Positions 23,051 to 35,582 of a stretch of 64,000 nt of DNA are shown piece by piece; position 1 is the stretch's first letter; each line of letters starts with the position of its first letter. Made by a program: the position numbers and the translations under genes. The notes under the pieces are model-generated. The model saw nothing but the letters and a program-made list of their open reading frames with translations. It was not told the DNA's origin and searched no databases. This DNA is from Lophius americanus (lineage: Eukaryota > Chordata > Actinopteri > Lophiiformes > Lophiidae): contig JBBDHG010000054.1 of the NCBI GenBank assembly GCA_037951165.1, positions 986,501 through 1,050,500 on the forward strand, given 5' to 3'.

Positions 23051-24454
23051 CATGAAAAGAATGAGAGAATGGGGGAAAATCAAGCTGATTGCCCGATGAA
23101 TTAAATGCTTTCTCTATGAAAGATAATTCCTATATGAATCCTAGATCTCAGTGGTTGTAGTGGTGAGAATGAGCTCGATGTTAGGATGGCTATGTAAAAG
23201 GAAAACTTCTGTTTGGCAGATTTGATTGGATATGACTGGGTGTTCCAGGGTGAACACAGTGAAGAAGTGGAGAGGTAGAGTTGAGTTACAGACCATTGCT
23301 GAAGTGAAATGACAACTGACTGACAGCAAAGAGAGGGAGGGAGCCAATTTAAAGTTTGACAGCTTACAAATGATTCATTTAAGGAGGAACATGGAAAGAG
23401 AAATGGGAAGGTGAAGACTAAAGATCATGGGCAACTGCTTGCACTGTAAAAAACTTTCTTTACAAATAGTTTCGACTGTTCAACAGCAAGTGACTTGATT
23501 GATTAGCTTCACCAAGGAGAAAACAAGTATAACTGAGAACCTTCAGCTTTCACTGTCCACCATTACTATAAACACTATATAAATCATGCTTTGTTGGCTG
23601 GAGCATACAGAAGCATATTTATTTCTTACCCAACCAGTAATTACAAGTACCAATGGTGTTAGAACCAGCAATCTCCATCCTCTGCAGGAACATTTAGAAA
23701 TCAGTAAAGTCATGAAAAGTCAGCATCCCTCAAAGCACTGAATCACCAGGAATCTCTAGTGCACTACGTTGGGAAAGACAGACGACAGTATATTATTTGT
23801 CCTATAAGGAAAATGTACAAGAAGACAAAAAATCAAATAAAAGGGTTAAATTCTGAACTGTAATTAATTTAAAAGTTCATTTTAAAGAATGAATGCATAC
23901 TTAAAACAATTAATGTATATATATAATAGATGTACATGAAATTAATTAAGTTTCCAATATGTAGCATTTACATCTGTCAACAAGAGCTGGAGCAGAGTGT
24001 GTGATTGGAGATTAGTTCAGTGGTATAGAATAACCAGAAATTATTAGAATGAATTATGTCATGTGGATGTAGGTCGAGTGAATCCCCTTTTTTTGATTGG
24101 AATCTTACAATGACGATGCCATGAGCCATGATTCCCTACATCTGACTGATTTGGTTAGTTTTTCATGTCTAATGGGTGTTTTTCCAATGAAGGTTTACAT
24201 AGTAAGCTGCTACAGAGTATGTTTGTCATGCTAAGCTAATCAGGGACAGAGTAGGTTGGCCTTGGCTGTGAGAGGTATTTATTACCCTGGCTATTGGTAT
24301 TCATGCATATTTCTCAAATTGAATATAAAAAAATATTTTGATGTGATGCATCAATGTAATGTTGGACTATCAACTACAGTGTCCATGATGCAGTAGTAAT
24401 GTCATATGCTCTGGGATTCATATTAAGAAAAAACAACAACTATATATCGTATGA
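23051..24454. other. Anonymous non-coding DNA
   Basis: No gene or recognised repeat. Confidence 0.4.
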
Positions 24455-24788
24455 TAGGGCGCAGTGGTTAGCGCTGCTGCCTCACAGCAAGAAGGTACCA
24501 GGTTCAAATCTACATCTGCCAGCATTTCTGTGCAGAGTTTGCGCATTCTCCATGCATCTGCATGGGTTCTGAGAACTTCTTCCTCCCACAGTCCAAAAAC
24601 ATGTTATATAAGTGAATTTTTGACACTAAAACTGGCCATAGAAGTGAGTGTGAGTGGTTGTATGTCTCTTTGTTTCAGCCCTGCAATGAACTGGCAACTA
24701 GTCCAGGGTGTACCCCACCTCTCACCCAATGTCAGCTCTGCTAGGCTCCAGAACAGGATAGGCGGTGGATAATGAATGAATGAATGAC
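24455..24788 (+). mobile_element. GCAGTGG-type teleost SINE, near-complete
   Basis: The head is well preserved: GGGCGCAGTGGTTAGCGCTG (A box), CTCACAGCAAGAAGGTACCA and GGTTCAAATC (B box). The body has CATGCATCTGCATGGGTTCT, TTCCTCCCACAGTCCAAAAA, CTGCAATGAACTGGCAACTA and GTCCAGGGTGTACCCCACCT. It ends GGATAGGCGGTGGATAATGA plus GAAT repeats. Compared with the copy at 13605 it keeps better promoter boxes but shows no clear target duplication. The 102-codon plus and 68-codon minus frames are not genes. Confidence 0.85.
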
Positions 24789-26632
24789 AGGGCCCCTGAG
24801 CAACTACCATAGCCTTCTCCCACTCAGAGGTCCTGCCAATGGTTCCTTATGGACAGTTCAAATTCAGAGAACAATTTGTCTAAGTTATTTTTTGAATAAC
24901 TATATGTGATAAATATAAATGTTCATTACTTACAATGTAATTATCCTAAAACTAGTTAATAACATTAAAATTCTTCTCATCTTCTCTTCTCCTGATCATC
25001 ATTGATGTGGTTGGAATTCCACTAAGTCATGTTTGTTTGTCCATTAAAATCCTTTGGTGTCATCCTGATTATTTGGTTGGTCACTTTGTGAACCAAAGAA
25101 GTTGGTGAGTGTCCCTGCTAGCCAGTTAGCAAGAAAGCTAGTCCGTCAGTATCTTTAATATTCTGCTGCATACAGAATAGTGTTTACCCCAATTTCAAGG
25201 AAACCATTACGTTGACTTTTGTTGCTGAATGTTTGCATATTTCATTCAAAAAGTGTATTATGTACCAGCGCTGTTATAAGAGCTACTTATTGGTCACTGG
25301 CAATAATGTTCGCTGATATTTATCTTCATAGAAACAAAATGAAATGGATATTTTGCTTTTTGGATCTCATGAGCAAAAGATGAGTGTGTGCGTTTCAGTT
25401 AAATCAGCTTCTTTCTTAGCTCAGCAAACAGACTCTCCTCTTTTATTTCTGTACATACATGAAATCAAGTACATTTAACCTTCAGTCAACAGTACGTAAA
25501 GATTCCACGTCAGGTACATCCATTACTGTTGACAAGCCAGAGGAAAGATGAGTTCACTTTTTAATTAGAAAAGTTTTCAGCATACTCCAAGCTCTCCTCC
25601 CTCTAGTAAACAGTTCTAGATTAGAGCAGAGTTTGATATGATATTAGTTTCTCCCGAAGTTTCAGCCATGCCCTCGGCTGTGTTCTACAGTGGTCGCCTG
25701 CTCTCAACAGCTCAGCACCAGCTGTGACCCTTTGCTCATCCGTATTGCAGTATTTGCTCATCCGTATTGCGGTATTCATTTCAACTATATTTACAATAAA
25801 ACCGAAGCCAAATAGTTATCACACATTTCAAGTTTTAAATGATAATTGTGTTTAACGAACCAAAAGGTTTTGCCAATACCTACTGGGTTTATTTGAAAAA
25901 GTATTTGGATCTAACTAAACTACATTAATAACTGCTTCCAGCTGGAAGTAGCACACTTTACCAAAACAAAAATAAATCCCTGAGGTAATCAAGAAGAGCT
26001 TGGTTCAAAGAGATTATTCTGGGAAGGGTTACATAGTTACATCAAAGGTTCTGGGACCAACAGTTCCATAGTGAGATATTTTATCTAAAAATGGAAATGA
26101 CCGGGAGCAATATTGACTCCTAACCTGAGAGTTAATTCAGGAAGTCACAATATATCCAAATAAAAAAAATCTAAGCTAACACGGCATCTATTTGCCTAGT
26201 GCTGAGGTGAAAGCCATCGCTAACCCCAAAAGACATTTAGGCTTGTGAATGTTGGCAACATACCTTGATGACTGTATCAGCGGATGTGGACGCTTCTGCC
26301 CTCATTTGTTGTTTTGTTGTGTTAAACCACAATATCAATTGAGCATAATGGTTGCAAAACGGTGGCATTAAAAAAAAATACCCGTGTGAGTATAGTGATC
26401 TCAGATTCACCAGTATTTAAGGTCTTTATTCCAGGTTCTGCCAATGTTTCGGCTAATGTGCCTTCCTCATAGTAGAAGCAAGATTTGATGGAGAACAGGT
26501 GCAATACAATTAGCGTTTAATGTAAAAATGTAAGGGAAATATGATGAAAGGGTGAAAGTAAAAGGTAATTGGGCAAAATAATTGATTAGGGGCACCACCC
26601 AAAGTTAATTTGGGAAATTATGAAACTTAAAA
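24789..26632. other. Anonymous non-coding DNA
   Basis: A 22-bp tandem duplication with one mismatch (core TTTGCTCATCCGTATTGC) sits at 25731-25774. The phrase AATGTTTCGGCTAATGTGCC near 26445 recalls Penelope-like or DIRS-like fish repeats but is too short to assign. No gene seen. Confidence 0.4.
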
Positions 26633-26676
26633 TTAATCAAATTAAGATTTGATTGATCAATTCTTAATTTGATTAA
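26633..26676. repeat. Perfect 14-bp inverted repeat
   Basis: TTAATCAAATTAAG (26633-26646) is the exact reverse complement of 26663-26676, with a 16-nt spacer. AACTTAAAATT flanks it on both sides as a direct repeat (about 26623-26633 and 26676-26686). Confidence 0.85.
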
Positions 26677-26689
26677 ACTTAAAATTCTC

Positions 26690-29600
26690 ACATCTGAAAG
26701 TCATGAACTCTTTTAGAAAGTACACTCATCTCTATTCAAGAAGGAAAGACAGGACACCTGTTATGTTTAAATATGAATATTTTTATTCAAATACATACTA
26801 AATAAAACTGGATAAATATGGATAACTGATAATGAAGTAAATAAACAAGTTAATGCATATACGTGTTTTTGTGTGTGAGTGAGTGTGTGGACTGATGGCG
26901 CAAAAGCTGAGAGTTTGAGAAATACATAATGGTGATAGAGAGGTATTATTGATGTTTTTGAATTCCCTGAGAACTTAATCATTACTAATGGGCACGATAA
27001 AATTTAAAAGGGACTTAAATTTTATACATAAAGTCGAGATCATGAATGAGCGCGATAGAACGATCTTACTTTGTGCTGGTCACGATCACGTCCATGGATC
27101 GGGCTTTTGCAGTCAATCAGAAGTTCTCTGCTTGCTGGAAAAGAAGGTGTTCCCAAGAGTCAGCTGTAGACTTCTCTCCAGGTGACTCTATCGTCGCTGG
27201 CGTATGGAGACTGGAGGTTGCTGCACAAACACGTCCGGCTGGGTAAGTGACTGACCTGGCAGCGATCGTCCTTGTTGCAGGATGCAAAAATGGGAACAGG
27301 ATACAGGTCCCTTTAGTTTAGCGTGAAAACCAATTTCCAAGAAGTCGTAGGCCTCACAAAACTTCTAATGGAAAAGTAACCTTTTTATAGGGCTGACAGT
27401 CTTCAAATGAAAAGGGATTGAAAATTGACTATTAAAAGCAGGTTCAAACATTTTATTAATGACTGCTAGATTGCAATGTGTTACTCTAGAACTATCCAAG
27501 ACGGACAAGCTAAAAAAGCTTGCCTATTTGAACAGATTATTATAAAAAAATTTATATCATTGGAAAGCAAATTTAACGTAGATTCTAACTGTGTAAGTAG
27601 TAAAATGACATAAGGACAAGTTCCAGAGCAACAGTCCTTTTGTTGATGAGGTTCCAATTTAGACTGTTTTTCCTGGCTGTTATTCTTTAACATTCCAATG
27701 AGGTCTGGTAGGTCATAAAGCAGCAAGGGTGGTTTAAGTGAAGTGTCGGGCAGCTATGTTTTATTACACTTCAGATTCTTACACCAGGGTCCTCCCGTCA
27801 CAAAAAAAGTCTCCCTTGTTGATTGATTGTTGGACGAGAACAGAATCCCTTTTGTTTCTAGATCCTGGAGAGCAAATGGTGAGATAAGCCTGTCATTCTC
27901 TGGCTGAGTAGAACCAGATGTGTAGATTTCTCGCTACAATAGTAAGCAAACTTCCTGTTTTTTCAGATATTCTAGTTTATTGAGTGCTGACATCAGAAGT
28001 ATGTCTCGATCATCGTTGAATATTATTTCCTCAAAGGTTGGATGGAGTACCACTTCTTGGTCGGTTTAATGGAGTATCCACAATTTTCTAATTTCTTCCG
28101 ATATTGTCTTGACCATGTTGGAGATTTTGCTATTGCTACCTTCTGGTGGAAGCTGCAGTCCAAAGGGTGGATAACCGTAGGATAATGGAAGTGGACGCGT
28201 GTTCCATCTGTGTTAGTTTGTTATGCTCACCCAAACATGAATTGAGCATAGAAAGAAAGAAAAATGGTGAAACCAACAAAATAAAAAAGCCTTGTAAGTA
28301 CTTTGATCCCAGTTCCACCAATTTGTTGTCTTAAGGATTTACAGTGATATAACCTGATAAAAGCACACAAAACTTTCAATATGGCTGCACTAAAGCAGTT
28401 CTATAAAGTGGAGTGGGTGAAAATTTCCCTACACCGATGTCAGACACAGTAAAGGTTAAATGATTAGTTATGATGTTCAGGAGTGGCAAATCCATTTTTA
28501 CAAGGTTGATTAAATAAAGTTCTTGACTATGCCTTGGTTTCAGCTTGTTTGAAAATCAAACACAGTTTAGTATGAGAAAAACGGCACTGTAGTTACCTCC
28601 ACAAACAGGTTATTTTGTAGAAATTGGTTGGTTATTCTTTCTTGTTTTTGTCTGTCATTTGTCTGTTTTGTCTGTATCATGGCAGGGTTATGCAAAAAAG
28701 ACTGGACAGATATTCACAGGACACCTGGTTAAGCCATAAAAGTACCCATTAAACATTGGCATTGATCTCTATTTGGAGTTAGGGGAGACAGTGGATAGTT
28801 AGATTTTTTTTATCATAGGATTTATACTACTGGATTCATTTAAACCAAATTCTGAGCAGGGGTTGTGCACTCATCAGGGAAACTCAACAGGCATGTATTG
28901 GATTGTTCAGCCTTCAGTAGAGGTATGCACTCTGTAAGGTGTGATTGTATCTTAGTAGATTGTATATAAAAGAAAAAAACGTTACCGGTACAACCTACGA
29001 TAGTTTACATATTTCATGTTTCATGAATACCACATCCACCACTTTTATATTGGCCCAAATAGTTAACTTAACTCAATATCTTATGCATTCATTTTCAAAA
29101 GGGAATTTTACAATACCCAAAATGAAATAGCTTTTTTATTATATAATGCACCAATTCCCAACACATATTATATGAAGGAATTGGTCTGGACATTACATTT
29201 TATTCTTCAGTGACCCAAAAAAATTGCCCATGAGCAAGAAAATTGAGACAGTTGTGCTTTGTATTTATGTCATTCTGCAGATGTCTGATTACAAAATTTC
29301 ATCTGGAGGGGTTCATAATTTTACTAGCTTCAAGATTTAGAATTATTTCAATCAAGAAATCAAAATGATTTCCTCTCTGGAGCCATAACTGTGGAGACTA
29401 CGTGCGTTTGTTTTCAAGTTCCAATATCCCGTAAAGAGCATTAAACACTACCCAACCATGGCCACAAACGTGCATGAATATATTAACTCTCGTTGTTGCA
29501 GCGCAAAGGAACTGCGTTTCAGAACCAAAGGGACTTAATGTCAGAGGAGGTTACCACAGAACATGCTTCAGTGCAAACTGATGGTCCAGAACCTTCATTT

Positions 29601-31895
29601 CTTTATTTATATGCAGCGGAAAAATACTCTCAGATCAGCCTCATACTGTCCTCTCAAATTAACAAGCGGGGGAGTGACAAATTAATTTGATCGCCCAGTT
29701 ACAGCAGAGATTGGCAGATTACTACAGCAAAATTAGTGTTTTGACTAACAACACAATATTTTTAACCAGCTTCCACCATTAAAGCAGGTGTGTATTGAGG
29801 CATGCATGTGCTGCTTGAACTCCCTGACTACCAGAAAAAAAAACATGCACAGAAGCCTAAAAACATATAGGTCCATATAGACTAAAGACACATGTCAGGT
29901 TGACAAACTCTGCATGCCTAACAGATATTCTTTTCATTCTTAAATGTGACACCCAACTACTCTAAATTCCCATGTGTTGTTTCACAGGGAGCGAAAGATT
30001 GAATGAAATATAGGTCTGTTTACAAGGTACATGCTTTGAAGAATATATACCAGAGTAACTCATCCATGGTCTGATGGATGCTATGGCTCCAGGCTCAATT
30101 CCTATGAGACCTCACTCTATCTGAAGTCATCCTGCTTGTCACCATCCTCTCAGTATATACAGTGTATTTTTGATGTGTGTGCTAAGAATAGGAGTATGAA
30201 TAAATTATTGATAACAAATTTTATTCTGTGTTTAGTTATCAACCGAGCTTAATGTTGCTTCCTCCTTTTGAGGTTTGCTAGATGCCCAAAGTGCAGCAAA
30301 TGGGTATGTGAGAGGAATGAAAAAAATATTTTCTCAGAAATTGCTTTTGTCTCGTTTGAAATGAACAGCCTGTCCTCTTCAATGAAATATGAGAAGTCAC
30401 AAAAACAACTAATGTGTTTGCAGAAAGAAACTTTTTTTGACACTGACACACTGACAATCTTCATCCTGTAATGTATTCAGAAGGATCACATGTGGGCTTT
30501 CCCCCCCTCAATTCATAAAAAGAACATCTAAATGAAAAGGTCTTGGAGGGCTTTTCATGCAACAAATAATTTGCATACTTGTATTACTTGCTATGAGAAC
30601 AGCAAAGATTAGACCCACTCTAACAGCTGGGTCTTTTCAGTCGCTGGAATTAGATTTTTTCATGCAACTAGCAGAGGAAATGAAATACTTAGAGCCCTTC
30701 TGTAAAAAGATCATACATACACTTCTACAAAATAGCCAGCATACAAAATAACAAAGGGTTTTACAGTATGCAAACAGTTTGCGAATGTAATTCGAGAATG
30801 TAATTTTATTTCTGTAATGCTATTGTGCTTCTCCGTATTTACACGGAATTATGAGATCACTTCTGTTTACCAACCTGGTTGAAATGATCAGGCTCCGCAG
30901 CATGGGTGAAAAGCTTAAGTCTAAGTAATCCTGAGCGTTTGGGTTTTAATTTGTAAAACCCAAATTATTGTGACAAATTATTGTGATAAGAAATATCTCT
31001 GATGGTGTTAAGTTTTCTAGTCTGGAAAATGTGCAGCATAAATCATGTTTTATGTCTGGTTATCTGTCTTCAAAGTTTGTTTTCTAGTCAAACCTTAAAT
31101 GAATGCAGTGGCTTTATATCATCATTAATGTTTCCATTTCCTCCACATTTTTCTTCACACAGCACATTACAATTGTTCAAAATATGAAATAAAAATTAAT
31201 TTGGAAAAGTTGATTTAACCTCTGAGAAAGACAGAATTATAGAAGAGATCCCATCGAAGAACTTTAGCGGCTGCAACATAAGAAATGGAGATCTATTGAA
31301 AGTTCAGTCAGAATTACTATCCTCTTGCACACTCGTACCACAGTTACTGCTCATCCACTCTAATCCTCAACTATCACACATGGTCAGTCTCAGTTACCTG
31401 TTTCATAGTCTGGGGCATCAATTTATATCAGCTGTGCTCATTCAGGTAGCTTCATCCATCCAATCACTGCGTCACACCTGAATACTGCCCATAACCATCA
31501 GCTCATCTTTAAATGTTACTCTCTCTCCATTCATCTAGTTCTTTCTTGCTGTTGTTTTATTAAATTGCATTTCAACATGCAGGCACCTCAAGCAAAACCT
31601 GATTCATGGTTGGCGGCCCTCTGCCTTGACTGTATGAGGTAAGGGTGAAAGAGTGACAGTAAGGAAGCGGTTGAGTAAAGGGAGAGGGGGAGAGAGGGAG
31701 ATGTGGGGAAGTCAAACATTCCTATACAATACCAAAAATAATACCAGCCATAACTACATCTCTGCTGCCCCTGACAGCAAGGATATAGCCCCCAAAAGCC
31801 TTCAATCCCGGCGTCGTACCAGCTATCCCATAATTGAACTCAAATTAAATGTGAAGTTATGTCCGAAAAACATTGTTTTTTGTATTTCAAAAAAA
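26690..31895. other. Long anonymous region
   Basis: Five kilobases without a gene or repeat I can name. About 27000-27350 and 27730-28330 are less AT-rich and contain several short frames (for example 26988-27185, 28146-28334), none with a recognisable domain or convincing splice signals. They could be parts of an unrecognised mobile element. Confidence 0.35.
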
Positions 31896-32351
31896 GGCTC
31901 CACCCTTATGGTGCAAATGTGAAATATTTGATTAAGATATATTACATCAGATAGAACTTCTCGGGTTGATTCATAGGCACCAATTTTGACTAAATTGTAT
32001 GGCTAGAAAATGACGTCTTAAAAACAATGTTATTCATTGAAAAAGCACTCCCTAGTGAGTAATATACAAACTATTACAGTAAAGTACATTATTTATATGA
32101 TATATCTCATGGTATCGATTCATATGAACCAAAGCTGGACTAAACCGGAACAATGGTTGAGAAATTATATCCTGAAACGCTTGGAGATGAAGCCCCCCCT
32201 AGTGTCGGTAATATACAACCAGTCTTTCCCTAGATCAATCAACTTCTTCTTTGCACTAAAGCCTATGGAGTTATACAATTTGATAATGTTCCACAGTCTC
32301 TGAGTCTTCGCGTTAACATGAAAGACCTGCGAACCCGTCGGCAGCGATTCC
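31896..32351 (+). repeat. Unnamed dispersed family, copy B (three units)
   Basis: Unit starts lie at GGCTCCACCCTTATGGTG (31896), GCACTCCCTAGTGAGTAAT (32045) and AGCCCCCCCTAGTGTCGG (32191), so the period is 149 and 146 bp. Units 1 and 2 continue with TTGATTCATAGGCACCAATT and TCGATTCATATGAACCAAAG, then GACTAAA. The closing module reads GAGTCTTCGCGTTAACATGA and TCGGCAGCGATTCC, matching the end of copy A. It is the best example of the unit structure in this window. The 88-codon frame 32037-32303 is inside it and not accepted as a gene. Confidence 0.75.
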
Positions 32352-32893
32352 TAATATCCTAGACTTTTCTTTAGAGATGATTCTGAGATGATTGCATTTA
32401 GTGTGAAGTATAGTAACTTTTGGAGGTGGTTCGTTTCTACCAAAATGTTCCAAGGAAGGACAACTGGTGAACTGGGTTAAAGGTCATGAGTGGTCAAGGC
32501 TTCTTGATTTGTATGGGGAGCAATCGCTAACCCATGTTGTCTGATCCCACAGTAGAGCTTCTCTCACAAAAATTTCTGAAAACTTAATGCCAGTTCTGAT
32601 AGAGATAGGTCAGAACACAGAGTCCACTGCAGAACTTTGTTTGCTGCAATAGAAAGACCCACTGAATATTACAGGTGGTTCTATGACTGTATCTCTATCA
32701 CGGCTGTGTAGCACACTGCTAGATGACAAAATAATCTTTTGGCACATGCATCCTTTCTTAATCTTCGTATTACACATCACTTTTGCAGAAGGTCCTAGGT
32801 GCAGCGGAGGTACCCAGAGTGGGGGAGGACTCCAGAGACAACCATATACATCATTAACAAAGATTTCCAATTAAAAGTTTCAAATTGGAGAGT
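32352..32893. other. Anonymous non-coding DNA
   Basis: No gene or repeat recognised; overlapping short frames on both strands at 32610-32874 have no known motif. Confidence 0.4.
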
Positions 32894-32947
32894 AACAGGA
32901 GACATTCGAGTTTAATAAAGGACAAGGGAAAGAAAGTTATGTGTGAT
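32894..32947. repeat. 54-bp exact direct repeat, copy 1
   Basis: It starts AACAGGAGACATTCGAG, contains AATAAAGGACAAGGG, and ends GTTATGTGTGAT. It is identical over 54 bp to 36739-36792. It stands out because almost all other repeat pairs here are strongly diverged. Confidence 0.9.
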
Positions 32948-33671
32948 TCATTGCTTTTATAAAGTGTAAAGTAAAGAAAGGAACTTTATTTCAGCCTAGT
33001 ATTTACCTTAGGGGTAAGTAGAGTTTTATAGTTCCATGATGGTCTGGTGAGCAGTGGATTTAAATTACAGAGGCAGCATTTGCACCAGAACTTTATAAAT
33101 AAAAGTGATAGAAAGCCACTGACTCAAGCACACACTAGAAATCTTTGCAGAGTTATTCATTGTTTCGCCGCTCTTCACGATTATTGTCATTATGTCATCC
33201 ATGAGAATTGCTGTCCCAAAGCAAAATCTGATATTTAAAATTGAATTCATGATTCATGGAGAAATATACCAGTTTATTAGAAAAGAAATAAACGTGAGTC
33301 TTGTCTTAGAGCAGGATTAAAAAAGCAGCTCTTGGATAATATATTCATATCTACAAGCCCAGAGAAAATGTACATGTAAATATAGTACTCTGCACTTTTA
33401 AATACTGTTTCTGTGCAGTAATTGGAACAAACTAGTCTGTTCATGGCCATTGCCAATGCAGCCATGAGTGAAGAGGTTGGATAAACAACCTTCTATCATC
33501 CCCTTTAAAAAGCTTTCCCTCTCTTTCCTTCACTCTCTGCATGCACATGATATAATGTATGTGTCCCATCCTAACAACCATCACTGCTTAAACAACAGTG
33601 GCATGCACTTTGAAGCCGATGCAGCTCTGCAGAGGAAAAGAAGAAAAGCTAAATACAATATGGGATGAGAT
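32948..33671. other. Anonymous non-coding DNA
   Basis: No gene or recognised repeat. If the minus-strand exon at 33709-33929 is real, the part next to it is its 3' flank. Confidence 0.4.
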
Positions 33672-33677
33672 TTTATT
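33672..33677 (-). promoter_or_regulatory. Possible polyadenylation signal AATAAA
   Basis: AATAAA on the minus strand lies about 32 nt beyond the stop codon of the candidate terminal exon. Spacing is short for a 3' UTR but possible. Confidence 0.3.
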
Positions 33678-33708
33678 TGCCAATTCAAGCATATTACATC
33701 AATTACTT

Positions 33709-33929
33709 CTAGGAACTTTCAGAGGGTGTAAGGCTTCTTGGTGAACTTTCCTTGGCCTTGGAAATGATTTGCTGTTGTTCTGACCCGACTACGAGGGCAT
33801 CAGAGTCGCCTCCAGACATATCCCACAGCCCAGACTGAGGAAGCAGCAGGTCATTGTCCGGAGCATCAGTACAGAGCATTAATTGCTGAATCCGAGTGCA
33901 CAGTTGGTACCTCTGCAGTGGCAGAACTG
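33709..33929 (-). CDS. Candidate last coding exon of an unrecognised host gene
   Basis: On the minus strand a pyrimidine-rich acceptor (TTTCTGCTGCCTTGTCAG, ending at 33930) precedes about 73 open codons and a TAG stop at 33709-33711. The protein has PLQRYQLCTRIQQLMLCTDA in the middle part and a Ser-rich end, KESSPRSLTPSESS. The frame upstream of the acceptor hits a TAA within about 30 nt, as expected if it is intron. The acceptor is a tandem CAGCAG (NAGNAG), so exon start could shift by 3 nt. GC content is higher than in the neighbourhood. I do not recognise the family, and no upstream exon was identified at higher coordinates. It could also be a chance frame; there is no start codon ATG upstream in frame, consistent with a partial exon. 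Confidence 0.45.
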
Positions 33930-33936
33930 CTGACAA

Positions 33937-34767
33937 GGCAGCAGAAACTTTTTGGAAGGGTTAATGGTTGGAAAAACTCCACAAAATATCACTAGGAATA
34001 ACCTTATGGAATTATTATATATACAGTAGCTGGAACTGAAATCAACTTTTGTGCTGACTGGTCAAGATAGAAATAATACAATTTTAACATCCATAGATTC
34101 TGCAGTTTGTAGTTATATTTATACCACATATGGATGTGTTGCTTTAATCGTCAACACTATTTAGATAAATGTTGAAATGAGTGGTCACTGAGCAGCTGGT
34201 GTATTTTATAACCAAGATTATTTTGCCATCTTTTCCACTGCTTTAGTTGGGATTCAAAATTGAACATTTTGTTACAAAAAACAGCCTTTGTAAGAATATT
34301 ACCACATGGCGTGGATGAAAAAACGCAGCACTGACACCTGTAAGCAAACGCTTTTACAAACACTACCAAGCAACGGCATAATAAGGCATGGGAATGACTT
34401 ATTATCTCGTGGCCACATCTTAAAAATTGTTCCCACAAGATAATAAGTCTCTCCTAAGCCCTACTAAGTCGATGCCATTAGATAATTATAAAGCGAGATA
34501 AAAAGTCATCCCCATGGCTTATTAAGTCCTGACCAAGAGATAATGGTTTTTCTTCAATCTCACCAGAGGGATGTTAAAAACGTCACATTTGAAGAATTTT
34601 CTGTCTGCCATCAAATCATGATCGCTAATCAGTGAAAAACGTTTTTGTTGTTCTGTTGCCTAGAAGTCATTGCTGAATTCATGATAAACAAAATTTCTCC
34701 CATTATTTAATAAATGACACTGTCGATATAACTAAACTTAGTAAATTGAGTTCTGTTTTTTTTTAAC
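33937..34767. other. Anonymous non-coding DNA
   Basis: If the exon at 33709-33929 is real this is its upstream intron. No other feature seen; the 93-codon minus frame (34157-34438) is unrecognised. Confidence 0.4.
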
Positions 34768-35046
34768 CCAGTGGCGCATTGCTTGCTGGGTTCAAATCCA
34801 CCTCTTCTCCTGGAGGTTGCCTGTTCTCCCCACGTTTGTCTCCTGCTTCCTCCCACTGTTCAAAATCATGCAGTGTAGGTGAATTGTTGACTCTGAATTG
34901 ACTGCAGGAGTGAATGTTTGTCTGTTGACCTTGTGAATAACTGGTGACTCATCCAGGGTGTACCATGACTCTCCCCATTATCAGCGGGGATAGGTTCCAG
35001 CCTCCAAGACCCTGAACAGGATAAGCAGTTATGGAAATGAATGGAT
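34768..35046 (+). mobile_element. GCAGTGG-type SINE with shortened head
   Basis: The head has AGTGGCGCATTGCTTGCTGG leading into an intact B-box-like GGTTCAAATCC (34789-34799), so part of the A-B spacer is deleted. The body has GTTCTCCCCACGTTTGTC, CTTCCTCCCACTGTTCAAAA, GTGAATTGTTGACTCTGAAT and CATCCAGGGTGTACCATGAC. It ends ACAGGATAAGCAGTTATGGA plus AATGAATGGA. Confidence 0.85.
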
Positions 35047-35582
35047 TTTTTTACTTCTGTGTCTTCAGCTTCGTACTGTTATTTTCCAACAACACAATAA
35101 AAAACATACTCTTGAAATCTCAGAGTTAAACATATCAGAGTGGATTTCCACTCCACATCATACCATTTTATTTATTTTTGAGTCAAATTGTGTTCAATGT
35201 GGGAATTCATTCTCAGAGTTAATCTTATTAATGTTAATCAACCTCTGCAACATTGTAATTAAACTCCTCCGACAGGAAATATTAATTTGGAGATGTTTGA
35301 GTGAGAACAGCCACTTACGCTACAAAAAAATCTCAACATATTATGGTGAGTCTCTTGTACAGACATTTCAATGTGCACAGTGTTTTGATTTTAGTAATTT
35401 AGTAATTTCTGCTCTTGTTTCCTGTGTATTTTTTTTTGTAGTTTTTAAGAATTTCAAGCAGGACAGAGAGAATGAAGTAAAGATGAAAAAAATATTATAC
35501 TACTGATGAGCTGAGATTATTAGTCTGGCCGAAAATCTTTGTACTCAGGCTTTTCAGGGAGATTGCGATAAAAGGATAGTTA
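35047..35582. other. Anonymous AT-rich DNA
   Basis: No feature recognised. A 91-codon plus frame (35231-35506) lacks any known motif. Confidence 0.4.

Noticed and set aside
26400..26480. Penelope/DIRS-like repeat phrase (AATGTTTCGGCTAATGTGCC), also AACGTTTCGGCC near 61640
   Set aside because: The shared phrase is too short and nothing around either site supports a longer element.
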